Source of the DNA: Phycisphaeraceae bacterium
GTDB lineage: Bacteria > Planctomycetota > Phycisphaerae > Phycisphaerales > UBA1924
Length of the DNA: 49,464 nt
Direction: 5' to 3'
Assembly (NCBI GenBank): GCA_026128865.1
Contig: JAHCJE010000007.1
Location: 1 to 49,464, forward strand
Part shown: piece after piece, positions 17,447-29,310 of the stretch
How positions within the stretch are numbered: position 1 is the stretch's first letter
Layout of the letters: each line of letters opens with the position of its first letter
Translations under genes and position numbers: made by a program
The notes under the pieces: model-generated
What the model saw: only the letters and a program-made list of their open reading frames with translations
Told to the model about the DNA's origin: nothing
Databases searched by the model: none

Positions 17447-17450
<4 letters not shown>
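15873..17450 (-). CDS. actC: Alternative complex III subunit ActC (NrfD/PsrC family)
   Basis: The 525-residue integral membrane protein has about ten helices of the NrfD/PsrC type. It starts with a soluble N-tail, then [20 protein letters not shown], and contains [20 protein letters not shown], a signature of ActC/PsrC quinone-site subunits. It is the quinol-oxidising membrane partner of the FeS subunit ActB. Its ATG overlaps the actB stop by 4 bases. The C-terminus is His-rich ([11 protein letters not shown]). Confidence 0.95.
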
Positions 17451-21028
<3,578 letters not shown>

Positions 21029-21065
21029 GCGTCCGCTCGCTCGTCGGTCGGGTGGGCCGTGGGGG

Positions 21066-21758
21066 TCAGTGGTGGCAGGCTCCGCAGGTCTGGGGGGGGG
21101 ACCGGCGCAGCGAGTCCACGAGTTGCTGCGGGGTCACGCCGTTGTAGTTGCGGCCGGCGATCGGGCGCGCGAGCCACTCGGTCTCGACCCAGACAAGATC
21201 AGTGACCTTGTCGGGCGGGACCATGTGCTTCTCCGGGTTGCGGTGGCAGTCGAGGCACCAGCCCATGTGCAGCCCCTCGGCCTGGTAGACGACGGGCATG
21301 CCCATGATCTGGCCGTGGCAGGAGAAGCATGAGACACCGGCCTTGACGTGCGCATCGTGCGGGAAGTTGCGCACGTAATCGGGGAGTTTGTGGATGCGGC
21401 GCCACTCGACCGAGCGGTCCTCGGCGTAGGCCTCGCGGATGAAGCCGACGCGGTGGATGTCCCAGTTGCGCAGGCGCTCCTCGGCGTGGCAGCCCATGCA
21501 CGTCGCGACGTTGGGGATGTTGGCTTCGGGGGATCTCTCGACGTTGGTGTGGCAGTAGCGACAGTCGATGCCGAGTTGGCCGGCGTGCAACTGGTGGTTG
21601 AAACCTGTGCCCGGTTGCGTGGGCATGTATCCGACGCGGGTGTAGTCGGGCGTTGCCCAGTACCAGGTCGCCCAGACGACTCCGATCAGCCCGAAGAACG
21701 CCGCGCCTGCGCCGAGCGTCGGCAGGGCGTTCATCCATTTCGGGAAGAGTGCCGACAC
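21066..21758 (-). CDS. actA: Alternative complex III pentaheme cytochrome c ActA
   Basis: The product has 230 residues with five CxxCH heme sites: CRYCH (66-70), CMGCH (87-91), CFSCH, CLDCH and the terminal CGACH. An N-terminal anchor helix spans about 12-32. The GTG at 21758 was chosen because AAGAGGAG lies just upstream on the minus strand and because MSALFPKWMNALP matches the usual ActA beginning (xxFPKWxNxLP). The open frame upstream of it is not needed. ActA accepts electrons from ActB and passes them to ActE. It is the first gene of the operon and sits 38 bases before actB. Confidence 0.96.
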   Translation of the reverse strand: MSALFPKWMNALPTLGAGAAFFGLIGVVWATWYWATPDYTRVGYMPTQPGTGFNHQLHAGQLGIDCRYCHTNVERSPEANIPNVATCMGCHAEERLRNWDIHRVGFIREAYAEDRSVEWRRIHKLPDYVRNFPHDAHVKAGVSCFSCHGQIMGMPVVYQAEGLHMGWCLDCHRNPEKHMVPPDKVTDLVWVETEWLARPIAGRNYNGVTPQQLVDSLRRSPPQTCGACHH

Positions 21759-21937
21759 GCTGAACGCTCCTCTTGGCCGACCCGTTGTGGGGCGGCGACG
21801 GGTCAGGACGGTCGGGGACTCGGACCCCGGGAAGCCGGACGCTGCATGTTCGGAACTGGCCTCCCCGGGGCCGTCCGGTTTTCCATGCGCCGTTGCTGTG
21901 AGGCAGAAATGTCCGCAGGTTGTGTGTAGTCTGTCAA
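21759..21937 (-). promoter_or_regulatory. act-cox operon promoter and structured leader (candidate)
   Basis: On the minus strand TTGACA (21932-21937) is followed after 18 bases by GACATT (21908-21913), giving a predicted leader of about 140 bases. The leader contains a perfect 7-bp hairpin (GACCCGT/ACGGGTC, 21779-21785 with 21798-21804) that ends about 10 bases before the Shine-Dalgarno sequence of actA. The divergent ctaA start is at 22018, in an AT-rich stretch. Confidence 0.45.
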
Positions 21938-22017
21938 GTCCCCTCTGCCTGTTGTGCCGCAAATGAGACCATGTCGCAACAATAACGAGTAGGACAAAAT
22001 ACGAACGGAAATCGCAG

Positions 22018-23427
22018 ATGCCCGCCGATTCCGCCCACTCTCCACCGACGCCGGATCGCTTCGCAGCACCGCTTGCGCTTGGGTTCGGGACAGCGGTGGC
22101 GATGTGGTGCGCGTGGTTCCTGACGCACCTGCCGGGGCTGAACCTGCCGCCTGCCGCGGTGGCGGGCGCGCTGCTGCTGGCGTGGGTGGGGGCCGCGGCG
22201 GCGCTTTCAAGGGCATGGGGAGCCGATGCGAAGACGGGTGCGGCCGGGGGCGTGGTGACCGCGCTGGTGAATCTGCTTGCGCTCGGGTCGCTGCTGGTCG
22301 AGCAGGCCGACCCGGCGACCTACGCGGGGGGGCAGCCGGCGGCGCGGCCGAACGCTGCGCTGGCGGCGGCGGGGTTTGTTGCGCTCGGGGCGGTCGTGGG
22401 CGCGATCGGTGGCGCGATGGGGTCGTCCGGGCGGGCGCCGCAGCCCGCGCTGCGAGAGGGCGAGTCGTGGCTCGGGCGGCTTGCGCTGGTTGCGGCGGTG
22501 GCGGTGGTGCCGCTGATCCTGATCGGCGGGACGGTGACGAGCACGGAGAGCGGGCTTGCGGTGACGGGCTGGCCGGACACGTTCGGCGCGAACATGTTCC
22601 TGTATCCGATCTCGCTGATGTCCGAGCCGCGGGTGTATTTCGAGCACACGCACCGGCTGTTCGGGGCGATGGTCGGGCTGTGCTTCCTCACGCTGACGGT
22701 GATGGCTGTGCTGTCGCCGGCGGGGAAAACGGTTCGTTTCTGGGTGGTTCTCACGTTTGCGGTCGTGTGCGTGCAGGGGGTGCTGGGGGGCCTGCGCGTG
22801 ACAGAGGGGAGCGCGCATCTCGGCATCGTCCATGGCGTGCTGGGACAGGTTGTACTCGCCCTCGCAGTTTGTGTCGCGGCGTGGCTGTCGCCGCTCTATC
22901 GCACCGCCGGGATCGCGCCCGACCCGGCAGACCGAAAGCGCAAGGCTTTGGCGACGGGCACGCTGCACGCGCTGCTGATGCAACTGCTGCTCGGAGCGGC
23001 GTTCCGGCACCTGCGCCGCGAGGACTCGCCGGGGGCGATGCACGCCCTGTGGACGCACATCGGGTTCTCGCTCGTGGTCGTGGGTCTGGCGTTCGCGGCG
23101 GGGTTCCTGTTGCGCAGCCGTGCCGGGGCGGACGGGGTCTCGCGGCTGATCCGCCGGCTCGGGACGGGGCTGGTGGCGGTGGTCGGGGTGCAGTTTGCGC
23201 TTGGGTGGCTGGCGTTCTGGGCGGTGCTCTCGACGCCGCGCCGGGGGCCGGTGCCGACGAGCGATCAGGTGCCGCACGCCGAGGCGGTGCCGCTGGCGGA
23301 GGCGCTGGTGGGGACGCTGCACCAGGCGAACGGGGCGTTGCTGATGGCCCTGGCCGCGCTGGCGGTGGTGTGGACGCGGCGTGCGTGGCGGGCCGGGCGC
23401 GGAAATCCCGCCCTGAACGCAGGATAA
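22018..23427 (+). CDS. ctaA: Heme A synthase (COX15/CtaA family)
   Basis: The 469-residue membrane protein converts heme O to heme A for the oxidase. It has about eight to ten helices, preceded by an extra helical N-terminal region (about residues 18-135). The conserved CtaA core starts at GGTVTSTESGLAVTGWP. The four conserved histidine regions are FEHTHRLFGAMVG, GIVHGVLGQ, LWTHIGFS and LHQANGALL. It is divergent from the act-cox operon, consistent with co-regulation. The heme O synthase gene (ctaB) is not in this window. Confidence 0.95.
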   Translation: MPADSAHSPPTPDRFAAPLALGFGTAVAMWCAWFLTHLPGLNLPPAAVAGALLLAWVGAAAALSRAWGADAKTGAAGGVVTALVNLLALGSLLVEQADPATYAGGQPAARPNAALAAAGFVALGAVVGAIGGAMGSSGRAPQPALREGESWLGRLALVAAVAVVPLILIGGTVTSTESGLAVTGWPDTFGANMFLYPISLMSEPRVYFEHTHRLFGAMVGLCFLTLTVMAVLSPAGKTVRFWVVLTFAVVCVQGVLGGLRVTEGSAHLGIVHGVLGQVVLALAVCVAAWLSPLYRTAGIAPDPADRKRKALATGTLHALLMQLLLGAAFRHLRREDSPGAMHALWTHIGFSLVVVGLAFAAGFLLRSRAGADGVSRLIRRLGTGLVAVVGVQFALGWLAFWAVLSTPRRGPVPTSDQVPHAEAVPLAEALVGTLHQANGALLMALAALAVVWTRRAWRAGRGNPALNAG

Positions 23428-23460
23428 ACCCGAAGACGAATGTTCCATCGCCGAGTATCC

Positions 23461-23570
23461 GACCTCATACTGGGAGGAAGGGTGCAATCCCACCCCGACG
23501 GTGGCGTTGACCGGACGGGTGCGGGCATCCCCTCGGTCGGGGGTGCGGATCGAACCTACGGGAGGCATCG
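23461..23570 (+). promoter_or_regulatory. Structured 5' leader before the DUF1800 gene
   Basis: The 143-base gap before the DUF1800 gene carries two clear hairpins: CCACC/GGTGG (23490-23494 with 23500-23504) and GCATCCCC/GGGGGTGC (23525-23532 with 23539-23546). A Shine-Dalgarno sequence (ACGGGAGGC) follows before the ATG at 23571. The stretch GGGTGCAATCCC...CCGACGGT...CCGGACGGG resembles the 3' half of the FMN aptamer, but no matching 5' half is visible. It is therefore listed as an unidentified structured leader. Confidence 0.45.
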
Positions 23571-25079
23571 ATGCAGCAGGCCGCATCGCGAAGCCCGACC
23601 AGCCCGGTCCGCCCGGAGGCGTTCGGCTACGACCAGGCGCGGCACCTGCTGTGGCGGGCGGGATTCGGGGGAACGCCGGAGCAAGTGCAGACGCTGGTGT
23701 CGTGGGGGCCGACGAAGGCGGTGGACTACCTGCTTGACGCGGACAAGGTCGCGTTCCGGGAGGTGCGTGCGGACGAGTTCAGCGCGTCGATCATGCGGCC
23801 GCCCACCGCCGAGGAGCAGGCGGCGATCCGTCGGGCGAGGCAGACGCAGGACGAGAACGCGCTGGCGCAGTTGCGGCTGGAGCAGCAGCGTCGGCAGCGC
23901 GACGACCGTCGGCAGGCGCGCGATGTGCAGCGGTGGTGGCTGGCGCGGATGATCGAGACGCCCCGGCCGCTCGAGGAGAAGATGACGCTCTTCTGGCACG
24001 GGCACTTCGCGACATCATACCGGACGATCGAAGACTCGTACCACATGTTCCAGCAGAACCAGTTGTTCCGGGCGCACGCGCTGGGGAACTACGGCGACCT
24101 GATGTTCCGCATCATCCGCGACCCGGCGATGCTGGCTTACCTGGACAACAACAACTCGCGCCGCGACCGGCCCAACGAGAATCTCGCACGCGAACTCATG
24201 GAACTCTTCAGCCTCGGGGTTGGGAACTACACCGAGCGGGACATCAAGGAAGGGGCACGCGCCCTGACGGGCTACACATTCCGCGACGACGAGTTCTATT
24301 TCGAGCAGTCGAACCACGACACGGGTGCGAAGGACATCCTCGGGGTGCGCGGAAACCTGGACGGGGACGGGTTCGTGCGGGCGATCCTGGCGCGGCCGGC
24401 CTGCTCGCGGTTCATGTGCCGCAAGTTGTACGCGTTCTTTGCGGCGGAACTGCCGGAGAGCGACCGCGACCTCTCGCGCGACTGCGCCGCGGTGCTGCGC
24501 GAGATGGCGTCGGAGATGCTGCGCTCGCGGTACGCCGTCAAGCCCGTGCTCAGGCGGCTGCTGCTGAGCGAGCACTTCTACTCGGCGGAGGTGATGGGGC
24601 AGCACATCAAGAGTCCGACCGAACTGGTGGTCGGTGCGGTGCGCTCGCTGCTGACGCCCGCGCGCGACCTGTCGATCCTGCTGGACGCGATGGACCTGAT
24701 GGGGCAGAGCCTGCTCTTCCCGCCGAGTGTGGCGGGGTGGGCCGGCGGGCGGGCGTGGATCAACACCTCGACGCTGTTCGTGCGACAGAACATCCTCGCG
24801 TACCTGCTGACGGGCAAGCGGCCGCAGGGGTACGACCCGCTGGCGGACGAGCAGAAGTACGACCCCGCCCCGCTGCTGAGCGGGCTGGACGAGTCGGCGC
24901 GGACGGACCCGTCGCGGGTGATCGACTACCTGCTGCGGTTCACGCTCGGCTCGTCGCCGGCGCACGCGCGGGCGACGCTGGAGGAGTTCGTCGCGTCCCA
25001 CGGCGGCAGCATCGGCAACGACATGATCACCGGCCTTCTCCTCATCATCACCGCCATGCCCGAGTATCAACTCACGTAA
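23571..25079 (+). CDS. DUF1800 domain-containing protein
   Basis: A 502-residue DUF1800 protein. The family opening (FGYDQARHLLWRAGFGGTPEQVQTL) is at about residues 18-45. Other hallmarks are MTLFWHGHFATS, NENLARELMELFSLGVGNYTERDIKEGARALTGY and PPSVAGWAGGRAWINTSTL. DUF1800 proteins are almost always encoded next to DUF1501 proteins, as here, and are thought to act in the envelope; the biochemical function is unknown. No signal peptide is evident at the N-terminus. A Glu/Gln/Arg-rich helical insert lies at about residues 78-120. Confidence 0.95.
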   Translation: MQQAASRSPTSPVRPEAFGYDQARHLLWRAGFGGTPEQVQTLVSWGPTKAVDYLLDADKVAFREVRADEFSASIMRPPTAEEQAAIRRARQTQDENALAQLRLEQQRRQRDDRRQARDVQRWWLARMIETPRPLEEKMTLFWHGHFATSYRTIEDSYHMFQQNQLFRAHALGNYGDLMFRIIRDPAMLAYLDNNNSRRDRPNENLARELMELFSLGVGNYTERDIKEGARALTGYTFRDDEFYFEQSNHDTGAKDILGVRGNLDGDGFVRAILARPACSRFMCRKLYAFFAAELPESDRDLSRDCAAVLREMASEMLRSRYAVKPVLRRLLLSEHFYSAEVMGQHIKSPTELVVGAVRSLLTPARDLSILLDAMDLMGQSLLFPPSVAGWAGGRAWINTSTLFVRQNILAYLLTGKRPQGYDPLADEQKYDPAPLLSGLDESARTDPSRVIDYLLRFTLGSSPAHARATLEEFVASHGGSIGNDMITGLLLIITAMPEYQLT

Positions 25080-25118
25080 GCAGCGCTGCCCGCGCCATCG
25101 CGACCACGGAGCCGAGCA

Positions 25119-26441
25119 ATGCCTCTTCCCGATCCCGCCGCGTTTACCCGTCGTCAGTTCCTGCACTCCGGCCTGGTGATGGCGTCGGCGGCGGCGACGC
25201 TGCCGGCGTTCCTGCAGCGGTCCGCGTTCGGGCTGCCGATGCCCGCGCTCGGGCTGTCGTCCATGCCCGGCGTGCCGGAGGACCACATCCTCGTGGTGCT
25301 GCAACTCTCGGGCGGGAACGACGGGCTGAACACCGTCGTGCCGTTCGGCGAGGACGAGTACTACCGGCGTCGGCAGGGCATCGCCGTCACGCAGCAGCAG
25401 GCGCTGCGGCTGGACGCTCGCGCCAACGGCATCGGGCTTCACCCCGCGCTCGCGCCGGTGAAGGAAATGTACGACGAGGGCCTAGCCGCGATCGTGCAGG
25501 GGGTCGGGTACCCGAACCCGAACCGGTCGCACTTCAAGAGCATGGACATCTGGCACACGGCCGACACCTCGGGGACGGGCGACGGGTGGATCGGGCGGTA
25601 CTACGACTCGCAGTGCTGCGGCTTCGGCAAGGGCGAGTCCGGCACGCCGGAGCAGACACAGACGAACCCGCAGCCGGGCATCGCCATCGGGCGGACCGCG
25701 CCGCTGGCCATGCAGGGTCGGCGGCTTCAGCCCGTGGCGTTCGAGACGCCCAACTTGTTCCGATGGACGGGGCAGGACGTGCATGCGTCGCTCCAGGAGC
25801 CGTACCGCGCGATCACGACGGCGGGCGTGCCCGAGGGCGCGGACGCGAACTCGCAGGCGTCGTTCCTGATGCGCACGGCGCTGGATGCGCAGGTGTCGAG
25901 CGACCTGATCCGGCGGGCGGTGGCGCAGCGGCCGCTGGTGCAGTACCCGGGGTCGGGGCTGGCGCGGAACCTGGCGATGATCGCGAGCATGATCCGGGCC
26001 GGGCTGAAGACGCGGGTGTACTACTGCGACCTGGGCGGGTTCGACACCCACGCGGGGCAGGGGGGGGCGAACGGGCAGCACGCGAACCTGCTGCGGACGT
26101 TCGCCGAGGCGGTGCGGGCGTTCTACGCGGACCTCAAGGCGCAGGAGAACGACAAGCGCGTGATGACGATGGTGTTCTCGGAGTTCGGGCGTCGGGTGGG
26201 GCAGAACGCCTCCGGCGGCACGGACCACGGCACGGCCGCGCCGATGTTCGTGCTCGGGCCGATGGTGCGCGCGGGGCTGCACGGCGAGCACCCGTCGATG
26301 CGCGATCTCGACGACGGCGACCTGAAGTTCCGCATCGACTTCCGGCAGGTCTACGCGACTGCGCTGGAACGCTGGATGGGCGCGCCGTCGAAGGAGATCC
26401 TGGAAGGGAACTACCGGACGCTGCAACTCGTGCGCACCTGA
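25119..26441 (+). CDS. DUF1501 (sulfatase-like) secreted protein
   Basis: The 440-residue protein has a twin-arginine-type signal (FTRRQFLHSGLVMASAAATLPAF, about residues 9-31). The DUF1501 alkaline-phosphatase/sulfatase-like fold follows: LQLSGGNDGLNTVVPF, SHFKSMDIWHTA, GGFDTHAGQGGANGQHANLL and FSEFGRRVGQNASGGTDHGTA. These are the usual metal-site-like motifs. It begins 39 bases after the DUF1800 gene and the two are probably co-transcribed. Its 3' end overlaps the convergent MauE-like gene by 31 bases. Confidence 0.95.
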   Translation: MPLPDPAAFTRRQFLHSGLVMASAAATLPAFLQRSAFGLPMPALGLSSMPGVPEDHILVVLQLSGGNDGLNTVVPFGEDEYYRRRQGIAVTQQQALRLDARANGIGLHPALAPVKEMYDEGLAAIVQGVGYPNPNRSHFKSMDIWHTADTSGTGDGWIGRYYDSQCCGFGKGESGTPEQTQTNPQPGIAIGRTAPLAMQGRRLQPVAFETPNLFRWTGQDVHASLQEPYRAITTAGVPEGADANSQASFLMRTALDAQVSSDLIRRAVAQRPLVQYPGSGLARNLAMIASMIRAGLKTRVYYCDLGGFDTHAGQGGANGQHANLLRTFAEAVRAFYADLKAQENDKRVMTMVFSEFGRRVGQNASGGTDHGTAAPMFVLGPMVRAGLHGEHPSMRDLDDGDLKFRIDFRQVYATALERWMGAPSKEILEGNYRTLQLVRT

Positions 26442-26899
26442 TCCGGCACCTCGCGAGCATTCCAGCCTGCAAGGCCCGCCAGCATCAGAATGATCGAGAA
26501 TCCTGCGTTGCGAACCGCCCCTTGCAGAACTGTCCCTGATGACTCTCCCGCGAGACATCCGCAAGGGAGATCGGTATCCCCAAGAATCGCCACACACGAA
26601 AGGAATGCCGCAAACCCCAGAAGAACTCCGACGCATGCCGATGACGCGAGCGCTGCCAAGCGGATCCAGACGAGCGAAACTGCGAGCATTGCGCCGAGAA
26701 CGCATTCGATGATCGGGATCCAGAACGAAACAGGTCGGATCATGGCCTCGGGAATGAGCGCGAACCCGCGAAGTGATGAGTAAAAGGTGGAAGCGTCCGT
26801 CAGCTTCCGAACGCCGGATGCGATGAACACATACGCGAACCCCGCCGCCACGACAGACCAAGCCGCCCGGCCGAGAACCCGCACGAACCGATTCTTCAT
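26411..26899 (-). CDS. MauE/DoxX-like redox-associated membrane protein
   Basis: The 162-residue protein has four hydrophobic helices (about 10-30, 48-70, 75-100 and 130-148) and a paired-cysteine loop, DLPCGCLAG, near residue 113. This is the layout of MauE/DoxX-family proteins, which are linked to disulfide or quinone redox chemistry in the envelope. The ATG at 26899 gives MKNRFVRVLGRAAW; longer frames upstream are shadow sequence. It lies 4 bases downstream of the 26904-28001 gene and is probably in one operon with it. Base composition of the region is lower in GC than the flanks. Confidence 0.8.
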   Translation of the reverse strand: MKNRFVRVLGRAAWSVVAAGFAYVFIASGVRKLTDASTFYSSLRGFALIPEAMIRPVSFWIPIIECVLGAMLAVSLVWIRLAALASSACVGVLLGFAAFLSCVAILGDTDLPCGCLAGESSGTVLQGAVRNAGFSIILMLAGLAGWNAREVPDQVRTSCSVR

Positions 26900-26903
26900 C
26901 GAG

Positions 26904-28001
26904 TCACCTTGCGCCGAACCGCTTGAATACCCACAACCCAGCACCGACCGCAAGGAGACCCACGCCAACGCTACCCAGCACAACCGACCATCGGATCGGC
27001 TCGTTGCGACCGCGAGCAGCAGTGGGCAGTTGGCCGAGCACGGCACCCGAGGCGTCAAGGATGGCTCCCGTTGAACCTTCGACCCGGACAGCGTCACCGA
27101 GCGACAGCCGCAGCTGCTCATCGGGAATGTCGTCCAAAACCACGGCGGAAACGAGACGGGCCGGCGAGCGCTCATCCGTGTTCGGTTCGGGACTTATCTT
27201 CAGACCGAGGCGGGCGATCGCGTCCGGAGCGACCGTGTGCCGCCATGAGACGGGCACGGCGGCACGCATCGAATCCACGAACTCGTAGGCAAGGTACGTC
27301 GTCGTCGATGTCTGTCTGCCCTGCCTGTCGAGCGACGACCACTCGCTTAGAATCCAACCCAAGTCGCCATGAGTTATCACAAATCCGTAATCATGGCCGC
27401 GCTGACTCGCAACCCCCAGAACTCGCCAGGGCTCGACCGATGTCCACTTGATTCCGATATCACCGTCAAGAACTGCCAGCGCGAACAAGACGGGCAGGTT
27501 CGACGCGAGACGTAACGCTTCGGCTCGCAGCTCCTGTGGCGCACTTGCGAGCACGAACTCCTCTCTCCCGCCCACTCGGGAGAGAGGCTGGAGCGAGACC
27601 GCCCGTCCTCCCGGCTCGATCGCCCTACCAAAACGGGATGGCAAGCGCCGCGCAGTGAGTGCTGCTTCCGTAGTGTTCTTTGCTTCCGCGGCAACTATGT
27701 CGCCGGTTTGCAGGTACGCATCGGGCCAGCGGAACCTCGTCGTCTCCCGGAGCCATCGCACCTCGATCAGTCCGCCGTTCTGGTCGAAGGTACAGATCGG
27801 TCTCTCGCAGACAATCTCTGCCGAACGGACGTGCGCGTACTGTGATGCCCACTTTATGAGCACCGCATCCGCCGAAGAATGGGACGCCTCCCCCTCGCCA
27901 AAGGGAGGAAGAGGAAGCAGAGCATCCAACACGCAACCAGAACGAGTCGCTGCGGCATCGACAATGCACCACCACTCATGGTCGCCATCCGGACTATCCA
28001 A
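26904..28001 (-). CDS. Orphan protein with C-terminal membrane anchor, invaded by palindromic repeats
   Basis: A 365-residue ORF with a C-terminal helix (about residues 339-360, SVVLGSVGVGLLAVGAGLWVF) and a basic end, so a tail-anchored extracytoplasmic or cytoplasmic domain. No family was recognised. Two short palindromes lie inside the frame (27560-27587 and 27887-27908) and encode QPLSRVGGREEF and LLPLPPFGEGE. Such translated palindromes suggest that repeats inserted in-frame. The start is uncertain: the longest frame uses TTG at 28001, and a GTG near residue 46 is an alternative. A redox or envelope context is suggested only by the downstream MauE-like gene. Confidence 0.6.
   Translation of the reverse strand: MDSPDGDHEWWCIVDAAATRSGCVLDALLPLPPFGEGEASHSSADAVLIKWASQYAHVRSAEIVCERPICTFDQNGGLIEVRWLRETTRFRWPDAYLQTGDIVAAEAKNTTEAALTARRLPSRFGRAIEPGGRAVSLQPLSRVGGREEFVLASAPQELRAEALRLASNLPVLFALAVLDGDIGIKWTSVEPWRVLGVASQRGHDYGFVITHGDLGWILSEWSSLDRQGRQTSTTTYLAYEFVDSMRAAVPVSWRHTVAPDAIARLGLKISPEPNTDERSPARLVSAVVLDDIPDEQLRLSLGDAVRVEGSTGAILDASGAVLGQLPTAARGRNEPIRWSVVLGSVGVGLLAVGAGLWVFKRFGAR
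27560..27587. repeat. Perfect 11-bp inverted repeat inside a coding frame
   Basis: CCTCTCTCCCG and CGGGAGAGAGG are separated by six bases (cccact). This kind of CTCTCCC/GGGAGAG palindrome is typical of dispersed bacterial intergenic repeats, but here it is translated. Confidence 0.75.
27887..27908. repeat. Shorter palindrome of the same style
   Basis: CCTCCC and GGGAGG are separated by a 10-base loop containing cctcgccaaa. It lies near the 5' end of the same minus-strand gene that holds the 11-bp palindrome. Confidence 0.5.
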
Positions 28002-28013
28002 GACCCGCGTAGT

Positions 28014-28478
28014 TCACTGTCCGCCGCCACCACCCCCACTGCCGACACACGGCACAGGATTCGGGTAGGCCACGAGCTGAGCCTGGAGGACATAATGATC
28101 GTACACATCGCCTCCGACGCACGTCTGAAGATTCGGATCCCACGAGCCTCCCGTAAAGACGACGCAGGAACCCTGGTACGGCACCTGATCGCCGCACTCC
28201 TTGTACGCCTGGAACGGCGGGGAGAAACCCGCACAGGACTCCCCCAAGTCGCAAAGCGCGTAGTAATCGCAGGACTGGTTCTCGCTCAAGGTTTCGATCA
28301 CTGGTATGATGGACTTGTTGCAGTTGCTCCCGACCGCGACCCCGCCGGCGACTGCAAGGACCGCGAGAATCCAGCAGCAGCCACGAGCACTACTTGGCCT
28401 CCCATGAAGAGCCTCCTTTCCATGTTCGCACTCTACCGCGCCCCCCCCCAGGTGTGTCAAGGGAGGAGTTGAAGCCAT
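28014..28478 (-). CDS. Cys-containing secreted protein, start or frame uncertain
   Basis: The longest frame (154 residues) holds a hydrophobic signal-like segment (GCCWILAVLAVAGGVAVGSNC, split by its cysteines) and then an extracellular-looking Cys-rich domain with CDYYALCDLGESCAGF, KECGDQ and GSCVVF. It ends GSGGGGGGQ. The ATG at 28478 mirrors the start of the divergent pseudopilin gene (they share CATG) and lies upstream of the likely promoter, so it is doubtful. The best SD-ATG (AAAGGAGG before 28405) is in another frame and would need a one-base correction to enter the signal segment. Function unknown; disulfide-rich and secreted is the best description. Confidence 0.5.
   Translation of the reverse strand: MASTPPLTHLGGGAVECEHGKEALHGRPSSARGCCWILAVLAVAGGVAVGSNCNKSIIPVIETLSENQSCDYYALCDLGESCAGFSPPFQAYKECGDQVPYQGSCVVFTGGSWDPNLQTCVGGDVYDHYVLQAQLVAYPNPVPCVGSGGGGGGQ
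28430..28460 (-). promoter_or_regulatory. Candidate promoter for the Cys-rich gene
   Basis: On the minus strand TTGACA (28455-28460) and TAGAGT (28430-28435) are 19 bases apart. Transcripts would begin near 28423, just before AAAGGAGG and the ATG at 28405. Confidence 0.4.
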
Positions 28479-29295
28479 GGACCGCAGGCCCTCGATTCAA
28501 CGTATCCCCTGTTCTAACATGAGTTTGCGCGATTCGTCCTCGATGCGCAAAGCCGGTTTTTCGCTCATCGAACTGCTCGTCTGCCTCGGAATCGTGTCGA
28601 TCCTGCTGTCCCTGGTGATCCCTGCTCTCAGCAAGGCACGTCTCTCGGCAACCGAGATCGTCTGCCGGTCGCACATGTCCAGCATCGGGCAGCATTTCTT
28701 GATGTATGCGCTGGACTTCGACGACGCTCCGATCGCCATCGTTCCCGATTCTCACGAAGTCTCGCGGGATCCATCTCGCTGGCTCGAGTACTCGATCCAG
28801 ATGGCCGACTCGCTGTACTCTCAGGCATGGCAGGAGACGACCGGACTCTCCCCCCCCTTTGCCGATGTGTTGTACTGCCCCGCAAATCAGTTCCCGCCGG
28901 AGTCCCGCTCGATCGACTACTGGCTGAGCGAAGCCTGGTACGCCGATGCACGATACCTCGACCCCTCACTGCCCGAGTCCGATTGGAGCCGGAGACTCGG
29001 CGCACGCGTGCAGCGCATCGCGTCCGTCCGTTTCCCCTCGCTGAAGGCCGGCGCGCGAGAGATCGAAGTCTGGCACGGCTGGGGAGGCTCAGCGCACTCG
29101 ACGGGAGGCCTCGTGGACTACAAAGACCTTGCCCTCTATACGTCTCCGAGGCCTGGGGCCGTCTGGTTCGTTGACGGGCACGTCCGCCTCATGCACGCCC
29201 GCGACGCCACACCGGTTGTCTACCGCTACCCCAACTGGCCGTACATCCCCTTCGGAACGACACCTTGGGGCGTCGAAGGCCGCGATCGTGAATAG
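28477..29295 (+). CDS. Prepilin-like protein (pseudopilin)
   Basis: The 272-residue protein has a type IV prepilin leader of 27 residues (RKAG^FSLIELLV, with Glu32 at position +5) and one helix. It has the usual planctomycete pseudopilin body ending in a DG-type stretch (GAVWFVDGHVRLM). The ATG at 28477 is supported by GGGAGGAG just upstream; in-frame ATGs at 28519 and 28543 have no visible SD. It would be processed by a PilD-like peptidase and assembled or retained in the envelope. Two conserved-looking cysteines (VCRSH, LYCPA) are present. No pilus assembly gene lies in this window. Confidence 0.88.
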   Translation: MDRRPSIQRIPCSNMSLRDSSSMRKAGFSLIELLVCLGIVSILLSLVIPALSKARLSATEIVCRSHMSSIGQHFLMYALDFDDAPIAIVPDSHEVSRDPSRWLEYSIQMADSLYSQAWQETTGLSPPFADVLYCPANQFPPESRSIDYWLSEAWYADARYLDPSLPESDWSRRLGARVQRIASVRFPSLKAGAREIEVWHGWGGSAHSTGGLVDYKDLALYTSPRPGAVWFVDGHVRLMHARDATPVVYRYPNWPYIPFGTTPWGVEGRDRE

Positions 29296-29310
29296 CGCCG
29301 AGGTGTTCTG

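Noticed and set aside
23461..23520. FMN riboswitch
   Set aside because: Only the second half of the aptamer is suggested; the 5' half and the multi-branched core cannot be found and the downstream gene is not flavin-related. Kept as an unidentified structured leader.
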